Source: JADJLQ01 sp034439915 (lineage in GTDB: Bacteria > Bacteroidota > Bacteroidia > Chitinophagales > Saprospiraceae). From it: a DNA stretch of 32,941 nucleotides. Location: contig JAWXBI010000211.1 in the NCBI GenBank assembly GCA_034439915.1, forward strand, positions 1-32,941, given 5' to 3'. This document shows, piece by piece, positions 21,903-30,829 of the stretch. The notes under the pieces are model-generated. The model had not been told where the DNA came from. It worked only from the letters and a program-made list of their open reading frames with translations, and did no database searches. Each line of letters begins with the position of its first letter. Within the stretch, counting starts at the first letter, position 1. Position numbers and translations under genes: made by a program.

Positions 21903-22830
21903 AAAAATAAAAGCGTTTGCCCCGGCTACTGTTTCCAATATCTGTGTTGGATTTGACGTGATGGGATTGGCGATTGAAGCGCCGGGCGATGAAGTATTGG
22001 CGAGCCGGCACCACGCCCCGGGAGCTCATATACTTTCCTGCAACCATGAAAAAATTCCTATGGATGCCGGTCTCAATACAGCATCTGTAGCCGTACAAGC
22101 CTTGCTGGATAAACTCGGCGACCCCCAAATGGGTATAGGACTGGACATCATAAAAAAGATGCCTGTAGGTACCGGCATGGGATCCAGTGCTGCCAGTGCC
22201 GCCGCAGCTCTTGTCGCCACTAATGCCTTGCTGGGCGAACCTTTCCGGAAAATTGAATTATTGGATTTTGCCGTGATGGGTGAGCGGGCTGCGGATGGGG
22301 CCACCCATGCCGATAATGTAGCTCCCTCTTTATTGGGAGGACTGATGATTATACGTTCATTAGATCCGCCGGATGTGATACAACTACCTATCCCCAATGA
22401 CCTCTATGTAGGTTTATTGTTTCCCCATATCACGATCCTCACCAAAGAAGCACGGGGTATCCTGAAGCCGGAGGTACCGATAAAATTATTTAATCAACAA
22501 GTGGCCAACATGGGCACATTAATTTCAGCCTTATACCGGGAAGATTGGGAAATGATGGGACGCAGTCTGGTCGATATGGTCATCGAACCCCAAAGGGCCT
22601 GTTTAATTCCCTTTCTCAGCCAGGTTAAAAAAGCGGCTTATGAAGCAGGTGCTCTTACCTGCAGTATTTCAGGTGCAGGGCCAGCTATCTTTACCTTTGC
22701 AAAAGGCAAAACCCAGATTGAAAATATAGGCAGAGCCATGGTTGCCGTGATGAATGAATTAAATATTCCCCATGATCTTCATATTTCCAAGATCAATCAA
22801 AAAGGAAGTACCGTGCTGGAGGGCAAATAA
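21892..22830 (+). CDS. thrB: Homoserine kinase
   Basis: This 312-residue GHMP kinase opens with FAPATVSNICVGFDVMGLAI. The ATP-binding motif is PVGTGMGSSAASAAAA (about residues 91-106), and the third motif, SISGAGPAIFTF, lies near the C-terminus. It phosphorylates homoserine with ATP, the step before threonine synthase. The start overlaps the end of thrA by 11 bases. In most Bacteroidota thrC follows directly; here a Crp/Fnr regulator follows instead after 78 bases, so threonine synthase must be encoded elsewhere. Confidence 0.95.
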   Translation: MVIEKIKAFAPATVSNICVGFDVMGLAIEAPGDEVLASRHHAPGAHILSCNHEKIPMDAGLNTASVAVQALLDKLGDPQMGIGLDIIKKMPVGTGMGSSAASAAAALVATNALLGEPFRKIELLDFAVMGERAADGATHADNVAPSLLGGLMIIRSLDPPDVIQLPIPNDLYVGLLFPHITILTKEARGILKPEVPIKLFNQQVANMGTLISALYREDWEMMGRSLVDMVIEPQRACLIPFLSQVKKAAYEAGALTCSISGAGPAIFTFAKGKTQIENIGRAMVAVMNELNIPHDLHISKINQKGSTVLEGK

Positions 22831-22908
22831 AAAGGCTGAAATCATGACCTGCACCCAAGTTGGTAAAGCGGGGTTTGAAAAATGATTTACTAACTCGGGC
22901 ACTAGGAT

Positions 22909-23493
22909 ATGACGAATTTCAGGATCTATTTAACCTCCAAAGGTGGTATCACAGAAGAGCAGTTTTTGACCCTGACCCAAGGAATCGTATTGCAACAATT
23001 CGAAAAAGGGCAATACATATTGCGCCCTGGCGAAATATGTAAACATGCTTTTTTTATTGAACAAGGATTAATGCGTTCCTTCAGCATCGGAGAAAACGGG
23101 AAAGAACACATCATTCAATTTGCCCCTGAAAACTGGATCATCAGCGACCGCAGCAGCGCATTTTTTAATGAACCCTCCGATTATTTTATCGAAGCTGTTG
23201 AAGATACCACGGCGGTTTTATTGGATAAAAAATTTATACAACAGGCTTCATTGATCAATGCCACCTTCAGGGCTTTTAATGAACAGGCCCTTCAGAACCA
23301 CATCCGCCATATGCAACAAAGAATTAATCTTCTGCTCGGTGCTTCTGCGGAAAAACGGTACCTCGATTTTATCAATCTTTACCCCGACCTGACCTTACGT
23401 GTCCCGCAATGGATGATTGCTTCTTACCTGGGGATCACCCCGGAAAGTTTGAGCCGAGTGCGAAAAGAACTGGCTAAAAGGAATTTTAAATAA
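22909..23493 (+). CDS. Crp/Fnr family transcriptional regulator
   Basis: This 194-residue protein has an N-terminal cyclic-nucleotide-binding-like beta roll (about 20-115; YILRPGEICKHAFFIEQGLM, IGENGKEHIIQFAPENWII) and a C-terminal winged helix with the recognition stretch MIASYLGITPESLSRVRKEL. There is no FNR-type cysteine cluster, so oxygen sensing by iron-sulfur is not supported. The ligand is unknown; many Bacteroidota homologues lack a clear cAMP site. It lies 78 bases after thrB on the same strand, and it need not regulate the threonine genes. No -7 box was found before it. Confidence 0.9.
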   Translation: MTNFRIYLTSKGGITEEQFLTLTQGIVLQQFEKGQYILRPGEICKHAFFIEQGLMRSFSIGENGKEHIIQFAPENWIISDRSSAFFNEPSDYFIEAVEDTTAVLLDKKFIQQASLINATFRAFNEQALQNHIRHMQQRINLLLGASAEKRYLDFINLYPDLTLRVPQWMIASYLGITPESLSRVRKELAKRNFK

Positions 23494-23576
23494 AGCCTAT
23501 TTTCTATAATAAGTGGTTCTTTTTATTAACCTCAGTCCCGTGAAATAGAAAACTAAAAAGTACTTAGTAATTTAAT

Positions 23577-23596
23577 GGACACAGATCTTAGTGTCC
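23577..23596. terminator. Weak hairpin between convergent genes
   Basis: GGACAC and GTGTCC form a 6-bp stem around an 8-base loop between the convergent Crp/Fnr and hydrolase-deacetylase genes. There is no T run. TTAGTGT occurs twice in this stretch. Confidence 0.3.
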
Positions 23597-23625
23597 CTTA
23601 GTGTGTTAAGTGGTACTATTCCTTT

Positions 23626-25965
23626 TTATTTTTCTATAGCCAAATCCTTATAACTGATCAACCGAATCCCGTTTTGTCGAATAAATGATTTGACCTGTTC
23701 ACTGGTAAATAAATCAGTCACCCCCTGCCGGTCTTTGGCTACCTGATCATATCCCAGGTGATGTATAGCCCGGAGTTCTGAATCATCCAGGCCTGGGTGA
23801 TCCACAAATAAATAAGTCTGACCGGGTTCCAGTGCTTTGAGGCCATTGATAAAACTTTGGATTTTTTCTTTACCAGTTTCCCGGGGGCCGTCGTACCGCA
23901 TGTATTTTACCCCTTTCTCTTCCAGATCGATATCCAGCTTGTATTCTTTCGCCAGCCGTTTAGTCATGGCTTTTACTTCTTCTGCCAATTGTGTACATCC
24001 CATATGAGAGGATAAATGGCTGATGCGGGGTATTTTTTTAATGGCCATCTCTATTTGTGCTCTGAATTCTTTCTCAATGTCCTCCAGCTTCCATTTGTTT
24101 TCGCGGATGGATTGGCCTGGATAATTTTTATTGGGAAAAACCATGGGATAAAAATATCCATCCTGATCCTGAATGCTAGGACAAGAGGTCATTGGACGCC
24201 ATTTGATATTATCCCATTCGCTTGTAATAGCAAGGTGGATACCCACATCTATCCCTGGATTCTGTTCCAGCATCTGTACTGCCTCCGGAAACCAGGGGGA
24301 TGCAACGATGACCTCAATAGAAGTCTGTATACCTTCTTTAGACGATTTGATCAAAGCAAGGTTGCCGGAATGGGAAAAACCCATATCATCTCCGCGAACG
24401 ATTAAGGAGGCAGGCGATTTTAAAGTTTGGGCAAAACCCGTTATTTTATAATTTCTGTTTTTATCAAAGCTGTTTTGAACATCCACGGAAATTTTATCGG
24501 AACTAAACAGGCATACCCATGTTTCCGAATGCGGGCTTTCAATATATCGCAAACTCAATTCCAGGGTGGTGTCGCCTTTCCAACGGTAACTGCCAGCAAC
24601 CTTGGAGGCCGGTAATCCATTAAAATGACCTTTGGCCCCCATCACCAGATTGGGACCCAATTTATTGGTTTCACCACCAACCCACCTTCCATTACCAAAA
24701 GAAAGGTTAAACGTATCGGCATCAATTTTTAAATGAACGCGGCAAACGTCCTCTTTGATTTGAAACTGGAGACTGTTTATAAATTGTGAATTAGGGGAAA
24801 AGGAATAGGTTTTAGTGGTAAGGCTTTTTGCCCGTATAGGGGTCACCCCCCTTATGGTGATCGGTAATTTCAACAGATTGAGTTTTTGTTGAAAAGCGGT
24901 GTGGTTCGCTTTAATCCAGGGCAATTTTTCAGATTTAAATGAAGGCAATACATATTTCCACACCAGGTTGAGTTCATCCTGCATATCGGCGGTCTCACTG
25001 GTGATGGCAATGACGGCATCCTGGTCGGGCAGGATGATAATGTATTGTCCAAAGGCTCCGTCACCGCGGTACGCATTATTCCGGCAGCGCCACATTTGAT
25101 AACCATATCCCTGTTCCCAATCACTCGAATCCCTTTTTGCACTCGTCCATTCAGGGTGTTGAAGAATTTGTTGGGAGGATGCGGATTCGATCCAGGAAGT
25201 TGGAAGGATCTGATCCCCGTTCCATTGGCCTTTTTGCAAAAACAATTGGCCAAATTTGGCCATGTCTTCTGTTTTAATCCTCAGGCCCCAGCCCCCTGCA
25301 TTGATGCCCATGGGATCCGTTTCCCAGTCGGCACCGACAATACCCAGAGGCTCAAACAACCTGGGCTGGAGATAGTCAATCAATTTCTGTCCGGACACTT
25401 TTTGGATTATGGCGGACAGCATATAGGTAGCCAGGGAATTGTATAAAAATTGAGATCCGGGTTGGTTAGTAATGGGTATCGCCAGAAACCCTTTGACCCA
25501 ATTGTTTTCTTTTGATGCTACGGCAAAAGTTGGATCAAAAGCGTGACCAACCGACATGGTCAATAAATGTTTAATACTCAACTCTTCCAGATAAGGAGAA
25601 ATGCTATCCGGTTTGTCCCCCGGGAAGAAAGAAACCACTTTATCATCGACGCTCAATTTTTTTTCAGCTACGGCAAAACCTATGGCGGTAGCCGTAAAGC
25701 TTTTGCTGCAGGAGTACATGGTGTGCCGAAGATCAGCCCGGTAGGGGGCCCACCAGGATTCGGCGATCACTTTACCATGGCGCAAAATCATCAGGCTATG
25801 CATTTCGTTTTTGGTTTTATTGACCACATCAATAAATTGACTGATACCAGCCGAGCTGACCCCCTCCAGTTCCGGAATGCTCCGCGGCAGGGATACCGAC
25901 TGGGCAAGGGTGACCAGGTGGAGGAATATTAAGAGAAGCGTGGTCGAAATTTTTGAAGGAGTCAT
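23626..25965 (-). CDS. Fusion: beta-lactamase-family serine hydrolase + YdjC/ChbG-type deacetylase
   Basis: This 779-residue protein has a signal peptide (MTPSKISTTLLLIFLHLVTL, then AQ). Residues ~30-345 are a class C beta-lactamase/esterase-like domain: SxxK at YSCSKSFTA (S85, K88), the YNS motif at 175-177 and RGDGAFGQ at 300-307. Residues ~365-510 look like a beta-rich linker domain. Residues ~519-770 are a YdjC/ChbG-family domain with metal ligands in VRGDDMGF (D526, D527), VGIHLAI (H577) and HLSSHMG (H650/H654); such domains remove acetyl groups from chito- or other oligosaccharides. Both active sites look intact. The frame is unbroken, so this is a true two-enzyme polypeptide, exported. 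Its ATG overlaps the stop of a small upstream ORF (ATGA). Confidence 0.88.
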   Translation of the reverse strand: MTPSKISTTLLLIFLHLVTLAQSVSLPRSIPELEGVSSAGISQFIDVVNKTKNEMHSLMILRHGKVIAESWWAPYRADLRHTMYSCSKSFTATAIGFAVAEKKLSVDDKVVSFFPGDKPDSISPYLEELSIKHLLTMSVGHAFDPTFAVASKENNWVKGFLAIPITNQPGSQFLYNSLATYMLSAIIQKVSGQKLIDYLQPRLFEPLGIVGADWETDPMGINAGGWGLRIKTEDMAKFGQLFLQKGQWNGDQILPTSWIESASSQQILQHPEWTSAKRDSSDWEQGYGYQMWRCRNNAYRGDGAFGQYIIILPDQDAVIAITSETADMQDELNLVWKYVLPSFKSEKLPWIKANHTAFQQKLNLLKLPITIRGVTPIRAKSLTTKTYSFSPNSQFINSLQFQIKEDVCRVHLKIDADTFNLSFGNGRWVGGETNKLGPNLVMGAKGHFNGLPASKVAGSYRWKGDTTLELSLRYIESPHSETWVCLFSSDKISVDVQNSFDKNRNYKITGFAQTLKSPASLIVRGDDMGFSHSGNLALIKSSKEGIQTSIEVIVASPWFPEAVQMLEQNPGIDVGIHLAITSEWDNIKWRPMTSCPSIQDQDGYFYPMVFPNKNYPGQSIRENKWKLEDIEKEFRAQIEMAIKKIPRISHLSSHMGCTQLAEEVKAMTKRLAKEYKLDIDLEEKGVKYMRYDGPRETGKEKIQSFINGLKALEPGQTYLFVDHPGLDDSELRAIHHLGYDQVAKDRQGVTDLFTSEQVKSFIRQNGIRLISYKDLAIEK

Positions 25966-26243
25966 TTTCCAGGTTTTAGAATCTCCAAATATGCGAAAAA
26001 GAACAAGGAAAACAGCAGGAGGATGTCAACCAATTTAAAACCTATCCTGATCGTAAGGCTTATAAACGAGGGGTAAATGCTGATCTGCAAGATCTTTTTA
26101 TACTGGCGGCCTTCAATGGCCTGGGTCAGGGGATCTATTTGTTTTAAAAGCAAACGGAAAGGCTCCAGGACAAACCGGTGGCCAATGTTTTCATGAGGAC
26201 TGAAAATACAGTTCAAAATATTTTCGACTCGGATCAACAGCAT
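25962..26243 (-). CDS. Possible small membrane protein, coupled to the fusion gene
   Basis: This is a 93-residue ORF with one strong hydrophobic segment near the C-terminus (LVDILLLFSLFFFAYLEIL) and a weaker one before it (ILQISIYPSFISLTIRI). No family recognised. In its favour: it lies on the same strand between the AraD1/GguC-family gene (40 bases upstream) and the fusion gene, and its stop overlaps the next start as ATGA. Against it: no conserved motif and an ordinary small size. Confidence 0.45.
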   Translation of the reverse strand: MLLIRVENILNCIFSPHENIGHRFVLEPFRLLLKQIDPLTQAIEGRQYKKILQISIYPSFISLTIRIGFKLVDILLLFSLFFFAYLEILKPGK

Positions 26244-26283
26244 ACAAATGATAAAAACAAAGAATAAGCTGTAGGCTTAATCG

Positions 26284-27285
26284 TCACAGGCGCGGTAACG
26301 GCATCATTTTTTTATCCGACTTATCCACGGACAAAGGATTGACAAGGGCCCTACCCATTCCCTCCCATAGTATAGACATCAGGTCTCCGTCCTGTAATGA
26401 AATACCAGCGCCAAAACTGAAAGCACTGGTGCCCATAAAATGAATATGAATATCCCACGGTAGGCGGTGATTATCGTATTTGAAGTGATGGTATTCCAGG
26501 TTTTCCAGACTATGTGACATATGATCTTCTCCGGTATGCAGCGTTTGTTCCCAGAGGATTTGATCCCGGCGGGAAATAGAAGCCTTGCCTGCAATGGATT
26601 TAAATGCATCAGTAATCACCAATTCGGGACCAATAGAACAATGGCGGATTTTGGAAGGAGCCAGATAGAGGTAATTTTTTTTCTCCATGACATGGTCTGA
26701 AAATTCATTGGCGGTTGCAAAACCAACCCGGTGAGGTGTGCCGTCACCGTCATTAATATATATTCCTGCAATTTCTGGTTCTTCGCCACCATCAAGGCCG
26801 TAATTGGGCACGCAAAGAGGATCACCGTGCGCTTTAAGCTGGGATCCGTTTCCTTTATAAAACCATTCTGGTTGAATACCGATATTACCGGCTTCCGGTT
26901 TACCCCCTTCCATACCCCATTGGTACATGATCATACTGTCCGTCAGTTTGGATTGTTCCGCAGCAGCGTGCATAGCTTGCCTGTTTTTCGCACTGGCAGT
27001 ATGGGTGAGGCCGGTACCGGTAATCATACAACATCTGGGATCAGTAGGGTGGTCAAAGGCCGGTAATATTTTCCATGCACTCAGGCCTTGATAAACGGGG
27101 TGATAAGAAATCCGTTCCTGAGAAATATTGCCTTCAACCAGGGCAGTTATTGAGCTCTTTTGTTCCATGGCTGATTTCGCCAAATCAAAAGCCGTGAGAT
27201 ATTTTTTGATCAGGATCAGTTCCTCCCCCATGACCATAGCAATGCGGCGGCCACCGGAGTTATGAAGTAATTGGATAAGGTGCAT
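26284..27285 (-). CDS. AraD1 / GguC family protein (FAH superfamily)
   Basis: This 333-residue protein of the fumarylacetoacetate hydrolase superfamily resembles GguC and AraD1, enzymes or enzyme relatives of sugar-acid (L-arabonate-type) metabolism. Visible features are the opening LLHNSGGRRIAMVMGEE, the central GTGLTHTASAKNRQAMH, the acidic LDGGEEPEIAGIY that supplies the metal ligands of the fold, and the late SFGAGISLQDGD. The length is normal for the family. The substrate is not settled by sequence. It is the first gene of the minus-strand unit leading to the hydrolase-deacetylase fusion. A TATATTTT -7-like string lies 20-27 bases upstream of the ATG. No sugar transporter or dehydrogenase partner is nearby. 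Confidence 0.85.
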   Translation of the reverse strand: MHLIQLLHNSGGRRIAMVMGEELILIKKYLTAFDLAKSAMEQKSSITALVEGNISQERISYHPVYQGLSAWKILPAFDHPTDPRCCMITGTGLTHTASAKNRQAMHAAAEQSKLTDSMIMYQWGMEGGKPEAGNIGIQPEWFYKGNGSQLKAHGDPLCVPNYGLDGGEEPEIAGIYINDGDGTPHRVGFATANEFSDHVMEKKNYLYLAPSKIRHCSIGPELVITDAFKSIAGKASISRRDQILWEQTLHTGEDHMSHSLENLEYHHFKYDNHRLPWDIHIHFMGTSAFSFGAGISLQDGDLMSILWEGMGRALVNPLSVDKSDKKMMPLPRL

Positions 27286-27523
27286 GCTGAACTATTTATT
27301 TGGAAAAATATAAACCGGAATTGATTATTTCATTAAAAATAATCCTTGAAAATTAGAACAAAAACAACTTCCCGATGAAAAAAGGTTACAAAAAAAATCA
27401 CGCCGATTTGAGTGGATCAGAAACCGGAGTAGTGACGAGTATACCGCTTATTCAAAAATTATTAAGTATTATCTTCGCTGAATTAATGTTACTACCAGTA
27501 GACCAAGTGAATTTAACCACATC

Positions 27524-30028
27524 ATGTCCAATTTGATTAAATTGTTTAGTCCTTACCTGGTTGCAGCGTCTATTTTGGTTTTAATCAATCTGCTGTTTTT
27601 TTCTCCGGAGTTGAGCGGAAAAGTTTTGCATCAACCCGATATGATTAAAAATGCAGGTGCGGCACACGAAGCCCGGACCCATCATGAAAAAACGGGCAGG
27701 TTAACGTATTGGACCAATTCCATGTTTGGCGGCATGCCAACTTATCAAATCTATGCCCCTTCCGTTAAAACCAGTTTGTTCGATTATCTGGTGCGCAGTT
27801 TTAGTTTGTTTTTTAATGGAACATTAAAATATTATCTAATATTATCCCTGGCTTCTTTTATCGGTTTATATTTTTTGGGAATAGGCCCCTGGCTTTCCCT
27901 GATAGGAGCTTGTTCAATAGCATTGGCTACCAATCATATCAATCTGGCAAGTGCGGGGCACCTGACTAAAATCGCCACGCTGGGATTTATACCACTGATT
28001 ATAACCGGTGTATATTTATTGTTTAATGACCAGTGGAAAACAGGGTTTTGGGTTTTTACTTTCGGATTAGCCGGTTGTGTCCGGATGAATCATATTCAAA
28101 TGACTTATTATGTTGCCCTGATTCTAATGTTTTACGTCTTGGCAGAAATCATCACCAGGATAAGAGAAAATAAACTCCATACGCTGATTTTGCCGGGACT
28201 GGCACTGGTCGTGGGGATTTTCATTTCTTTTATGGTAAATTTTTCCGTATTAATGGGCCTTCGCTCCTACGCTAAAGACACGATGCGGGGAGGATCCATC
28301 TTAAATACTTCATCAATGCAGCAGGTGGATGTTTCGACTGCCAGCGGCACAAGCGGACTGGGATGGGATTATGCCATGCAGTGGAGTGAAGGAATAACCG
28401 ATCTATTGACACTAGTGGTGCCCGGCGCGGTAGGTGGGTCGAGTATAGAACCATGGTCCCAGGCGTCACCGATGGCGGACGCTTTCCGTAAAAACGGGAC
28501 CCCCATTACATCAGACTTTACCCTGCCCCTTTATTGGGGAGATTTGCCGTTTACGAATGGGCCGGATTATTTGGGGATATTGATTGTATTGACTTTTATC
28601 ATGGGACTCGTACTTGTCCACGGTCCATTCAAATGGTTTGCCTTATGTAGTGCGGTTTTTATAATGTTACAATCCCTGGGTTATAATTTTTCCTTATTGA
28701 ACAAAACCTTGTTTGAATATCTTCCATATTATGACAAGTTCAGAGCACCCAATTCCATTCTGAATGTTTTAGCTGTGGTGGTTCCTGTATTTTCCATGTA
28801 CAGTATATTCTATTTTATACAACAAAGCTGGACGAAAGAAACTATCCTGAAATTATTTAAAAAAACGTTATTCCCTCTAGCGGGTTTGTTGATCGTATTG
28901 ATCCTCGCAGGCCCTTCGCTGTTTGACATGAGATCTGAAATGGGTGACCCGGACTGGAAAAACAACAGCGGATTGTATAATGCATTATTGAATTCGCGAG
29001 CTTCTTATTTGAGGTCAGACAGCCTCCGGTCGCTGGTTATCTTGATCCTCGGGGGCGGGTTATTATATTTTTTCGGTGTAGGAAAAATAAAAAAGAATGA
29101 TTTTCTTTTAGCTTTTGGATTGGTGATTGTTTTTGATCTCTGGATCGTGGCCAAAAGGTATGTCCATGGCGGGAGTTTCCAACAGGAGACTGTTGAAGCC
29201 TCCAATTATCAACCCCGTCCTGTAGATCGGGAAATACTAAAAGATACCAGCCTTTCGTACCGGGTCCTTGATCTCAGCGTCAATACTTTCGGATCAGCTT
29301 TTCCGTCTTTTTTTCACAAGGCCATTGGTGGAGAAAGCCCAGCCAAGCTCAGGCGATGCCAGGACATGATCGACTTTTATTTTAGTAAAAAAAGTATGCC
29401 GGCACTGAACATGATGAATACAAAATATTTGATCAGTTCCCAGGGTGCCTTGAAGCCCAACCCGGATGCATTAGGAAATGCCTGGTTTATCTCAAAGGTT
29501 AAAAAAGTAAACTCCCCGGAAGAAGAAATTGAAGCGGTAGCCCATCTCAATCCCGCAGAGGAGGCGATCCTGCTGGTGCCGGAATTCAACACTATTCAAA
29601 TAGCCCGTTCGTATTCCAGACAAGGAAATATCAGGCTTACCCAGTATCTTCCTGATCAACTGACTTATCAATCGTCCACCGACAGTGCACAACTCGCTGT
29701 ATTCTCTGAGGTCTGGTATGGGCCGGACAAGGGTTGGTATGCTTTGATCGATGGTCAACCCGCAGAACATTTCAGAGCAAACTATTTATTAAGGGCTATG
29801 CAGGTACCTGCAGGTGACCATAAAATTGAATTTAAATTTGAACCCAGGGAAATCGTAAAACAACAAAATATTTCTTTTTATTCAGGATGGTTATTCGGTT
29901 TATTGTTATTGGCCTCATTAGCATCGGCATTTAAATCGCTAATAAACACGGTCCCACCCATTATTCAGCAGGAGTTGCCTCCAATTAAACCAACGTCAGT
30001 GTCCTCCAAATCTAAATCCATAAAATAG
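27524..30028 (+). CDS. YfhO family multi-pass membrane protein
   Basis: This 834-residue protein has about 12-14 membrane helices in the first two thirds and one near residue 800, with an extracytoplasmic C-terminal region. The opening AASILVLINLLFFSPELSGK and FGGMPTYQIYAP fit the YfhO family, GT-C-like integral membrane proteins. In Gram-positive relatives YfhO is needed for glycosylation of lipoteichoic acid; the role in Bacteroidota is unknown but is probably sugar transfer from a lipid carrier. The GT2 glycosyltransferase gene starts nine bases after this stop, supporting a polysaccharide context. A near-consensus -7 box (TATCTTCG, 27470-27477) lies about 47 bases upstream. Confidence 0.9.
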   Translation: MSNLIKLFSPYLVAASILVLINLLFFSPELSGKVLHQPDMIKNAGAAHEARTHHEKTGRLTYWTNSMFGGMPTYQIYAPSVKTSLFDYLVRSFSLFFNGTLKYYLILSLASFIGLYFLGIGPWLSLIGACSIALATNHINLASAGHLTKIATLGFIPLIITGVYLLFNDQWKTGFWVFTFGLAGCVRMNHIQMTYYVALILMFYVLAEIITRIRENKLHTLILPGLALVVGIFISFMVNFSVLMGLRSYAKDTMRGGSILNTSSMQQVDVSTASGTSGLGWDYAMQWSEGITDLLTLVVPGAVGGSSIEPWSQASPMADAFRKNGTPITSDFTLPLYWGDLPFTNGPDYLGILIVLTFIMGLVLVHGPFKWFALCSAVFIMLQSLGYNFSLLNKTLFEYLPYYDKFRAPNSILNVLAVVVPVFSMYSIFYFIQQSWTKETILKLFKKTLFPLAGLLIVLILAGPSLFDMRSEMGDPDWKNNSGLYNALLNSRASYLRSDSLRSLVILILGGGLLYFFGVGKIKKNDFLLAFGLVIVFDLWIVAKRYVHGGSFQQETVEASNYQPRPVDREILKDTSLSYRVLDLSVNTFGSAFPSFFHKAIGGESPAKLRRCQDMIDFYFSKKSMPALNMMNTKYLISSQGALKPNPDALGNAWFISKVKKVNSPEEEIEAVAHLNPAEEAILLVPEFNTIQIARSYSRQGNIRLTQYLPDQLTYQSSTDSAQLAVFSEVWYGPDKGWYALIDGQPAEHFRANYLLRAMQVPAGDHKIEFKFEPREIVKQQNISFYSGWLFGLLLLASLASAFKSLINTVPPIIQQELPPIKPTSVSSKSKSIK

Positions 30029-30037
30029 CCAGAGGCA

Positions 30038-30829
30038 ATGAATAAAAAGCTAAGCCCCTGGTTGAGCATCATTACGGTTTGTTATAATGACAGTAAAAAC
30101 CTTAAGAGGACACTTCAAAATATCCGGGAACAAAACTGTAAGTTCATTCAATTGATTGTTGTTGATGGGGATTCCACGGATGATACGAAGTCTGTAATCA
30201 CTTCCTATACAGATGTAATCACGGATTGGATCAGTGAGAAAGATGCCGGATTATTCAATGCTATGAATAAAGGAATAAAACTGGCAAATGGGGAGTATAT
30301 CGTTTTTCTCAATGCCGGAGATGTATTTCATGACCCCCAGGTGATATCGTACATTTATTCGCATCATCATCAGGAAGATATTTTATATGGCAACGCGGTT
30401 TTTGTTCATCAGGACGGAAGGTATAAAAGCCTAAGGCATAAAAAAATCCCAAAGACCCTGGATTGGCGCAGTTTTAAATCCGGGATGGTGATTTGTCATC
30501 AAGCCTTGATCGTCAAAACCTCGGTCGCACGGTCATATGACATACAATACCAAATCTGTGCCGACCTGGATTGGGCTATCTGCACAACAAAAAGAGCAAA
30601 AAGCACACTCAATCTGGGTATTACCATTTGTGATTTCCAGCGGGGTGGACTGTCGGATAAAAAAAGAGGACTGGCTTTACTCGAACGGTGGAAAATCTTA
30701 TCCAAACATTTTGGATGGGCGCAAACGATGTGGAGTCATATGAAAATCCCATCTAAATTTCTGTTGTGGAAACTGAATGGTTATCTAAACCATAACATAC
30801 CTCCCCCCAATCCATTACCTCACCATTGA
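30038..30829 (+). CDS. Glycosyltransferase family 2
   Basis: This 263-residue GT2 enzyme opens LSIITVCYNDSKNLKRTL. The nucleotide-sugar site DGDSTDDT is followed by the WISEKDAGLFNAMNKGIKLA helix, typical of WcaA/WcaE-like exopolysaccharide transferases. The DxD-like acid pair lies in FLNAGDVF. No membrane segment is seen, so it is cytosolic or peripheral. It follows the YfhO gene by nine bases and overlaps the convergent GT4 gene by 15 bases at its 3' end. Sugar and acceptor cannot be predicted. Confidence 0.92.
   Translation: MNKKLSPWLSIITVCYNDSKNLKRTLQNIREQNCKFIQLIVVDGDSTDDTKSVITSYTDVITDWISEKDAGLFNAMNKGIKLANGEYIVFLNAGDVFHDPQVISYIYSHHHQEDILYGNAVFVHQDGRYKSLRHKKIPKTLDWRSFKSGMVICHQALIVKTSVARSYDIQYQICADLDWAICTTKRAKSTLNLGITICDFQRGGLSDKKRGLALLERWKILSKHFGWAQTMWSHMKIPSKFLLWKLNGYLNHNIPPPNPLPHH

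Noticed and set aside
27375..27536. Short plus-strand ORF (MKKGYKKNHADL...) before the YfhO gene
   Set aside because: It overlaps the YfhO start in another frame, has no recognisable motif and covers the probable promoter.
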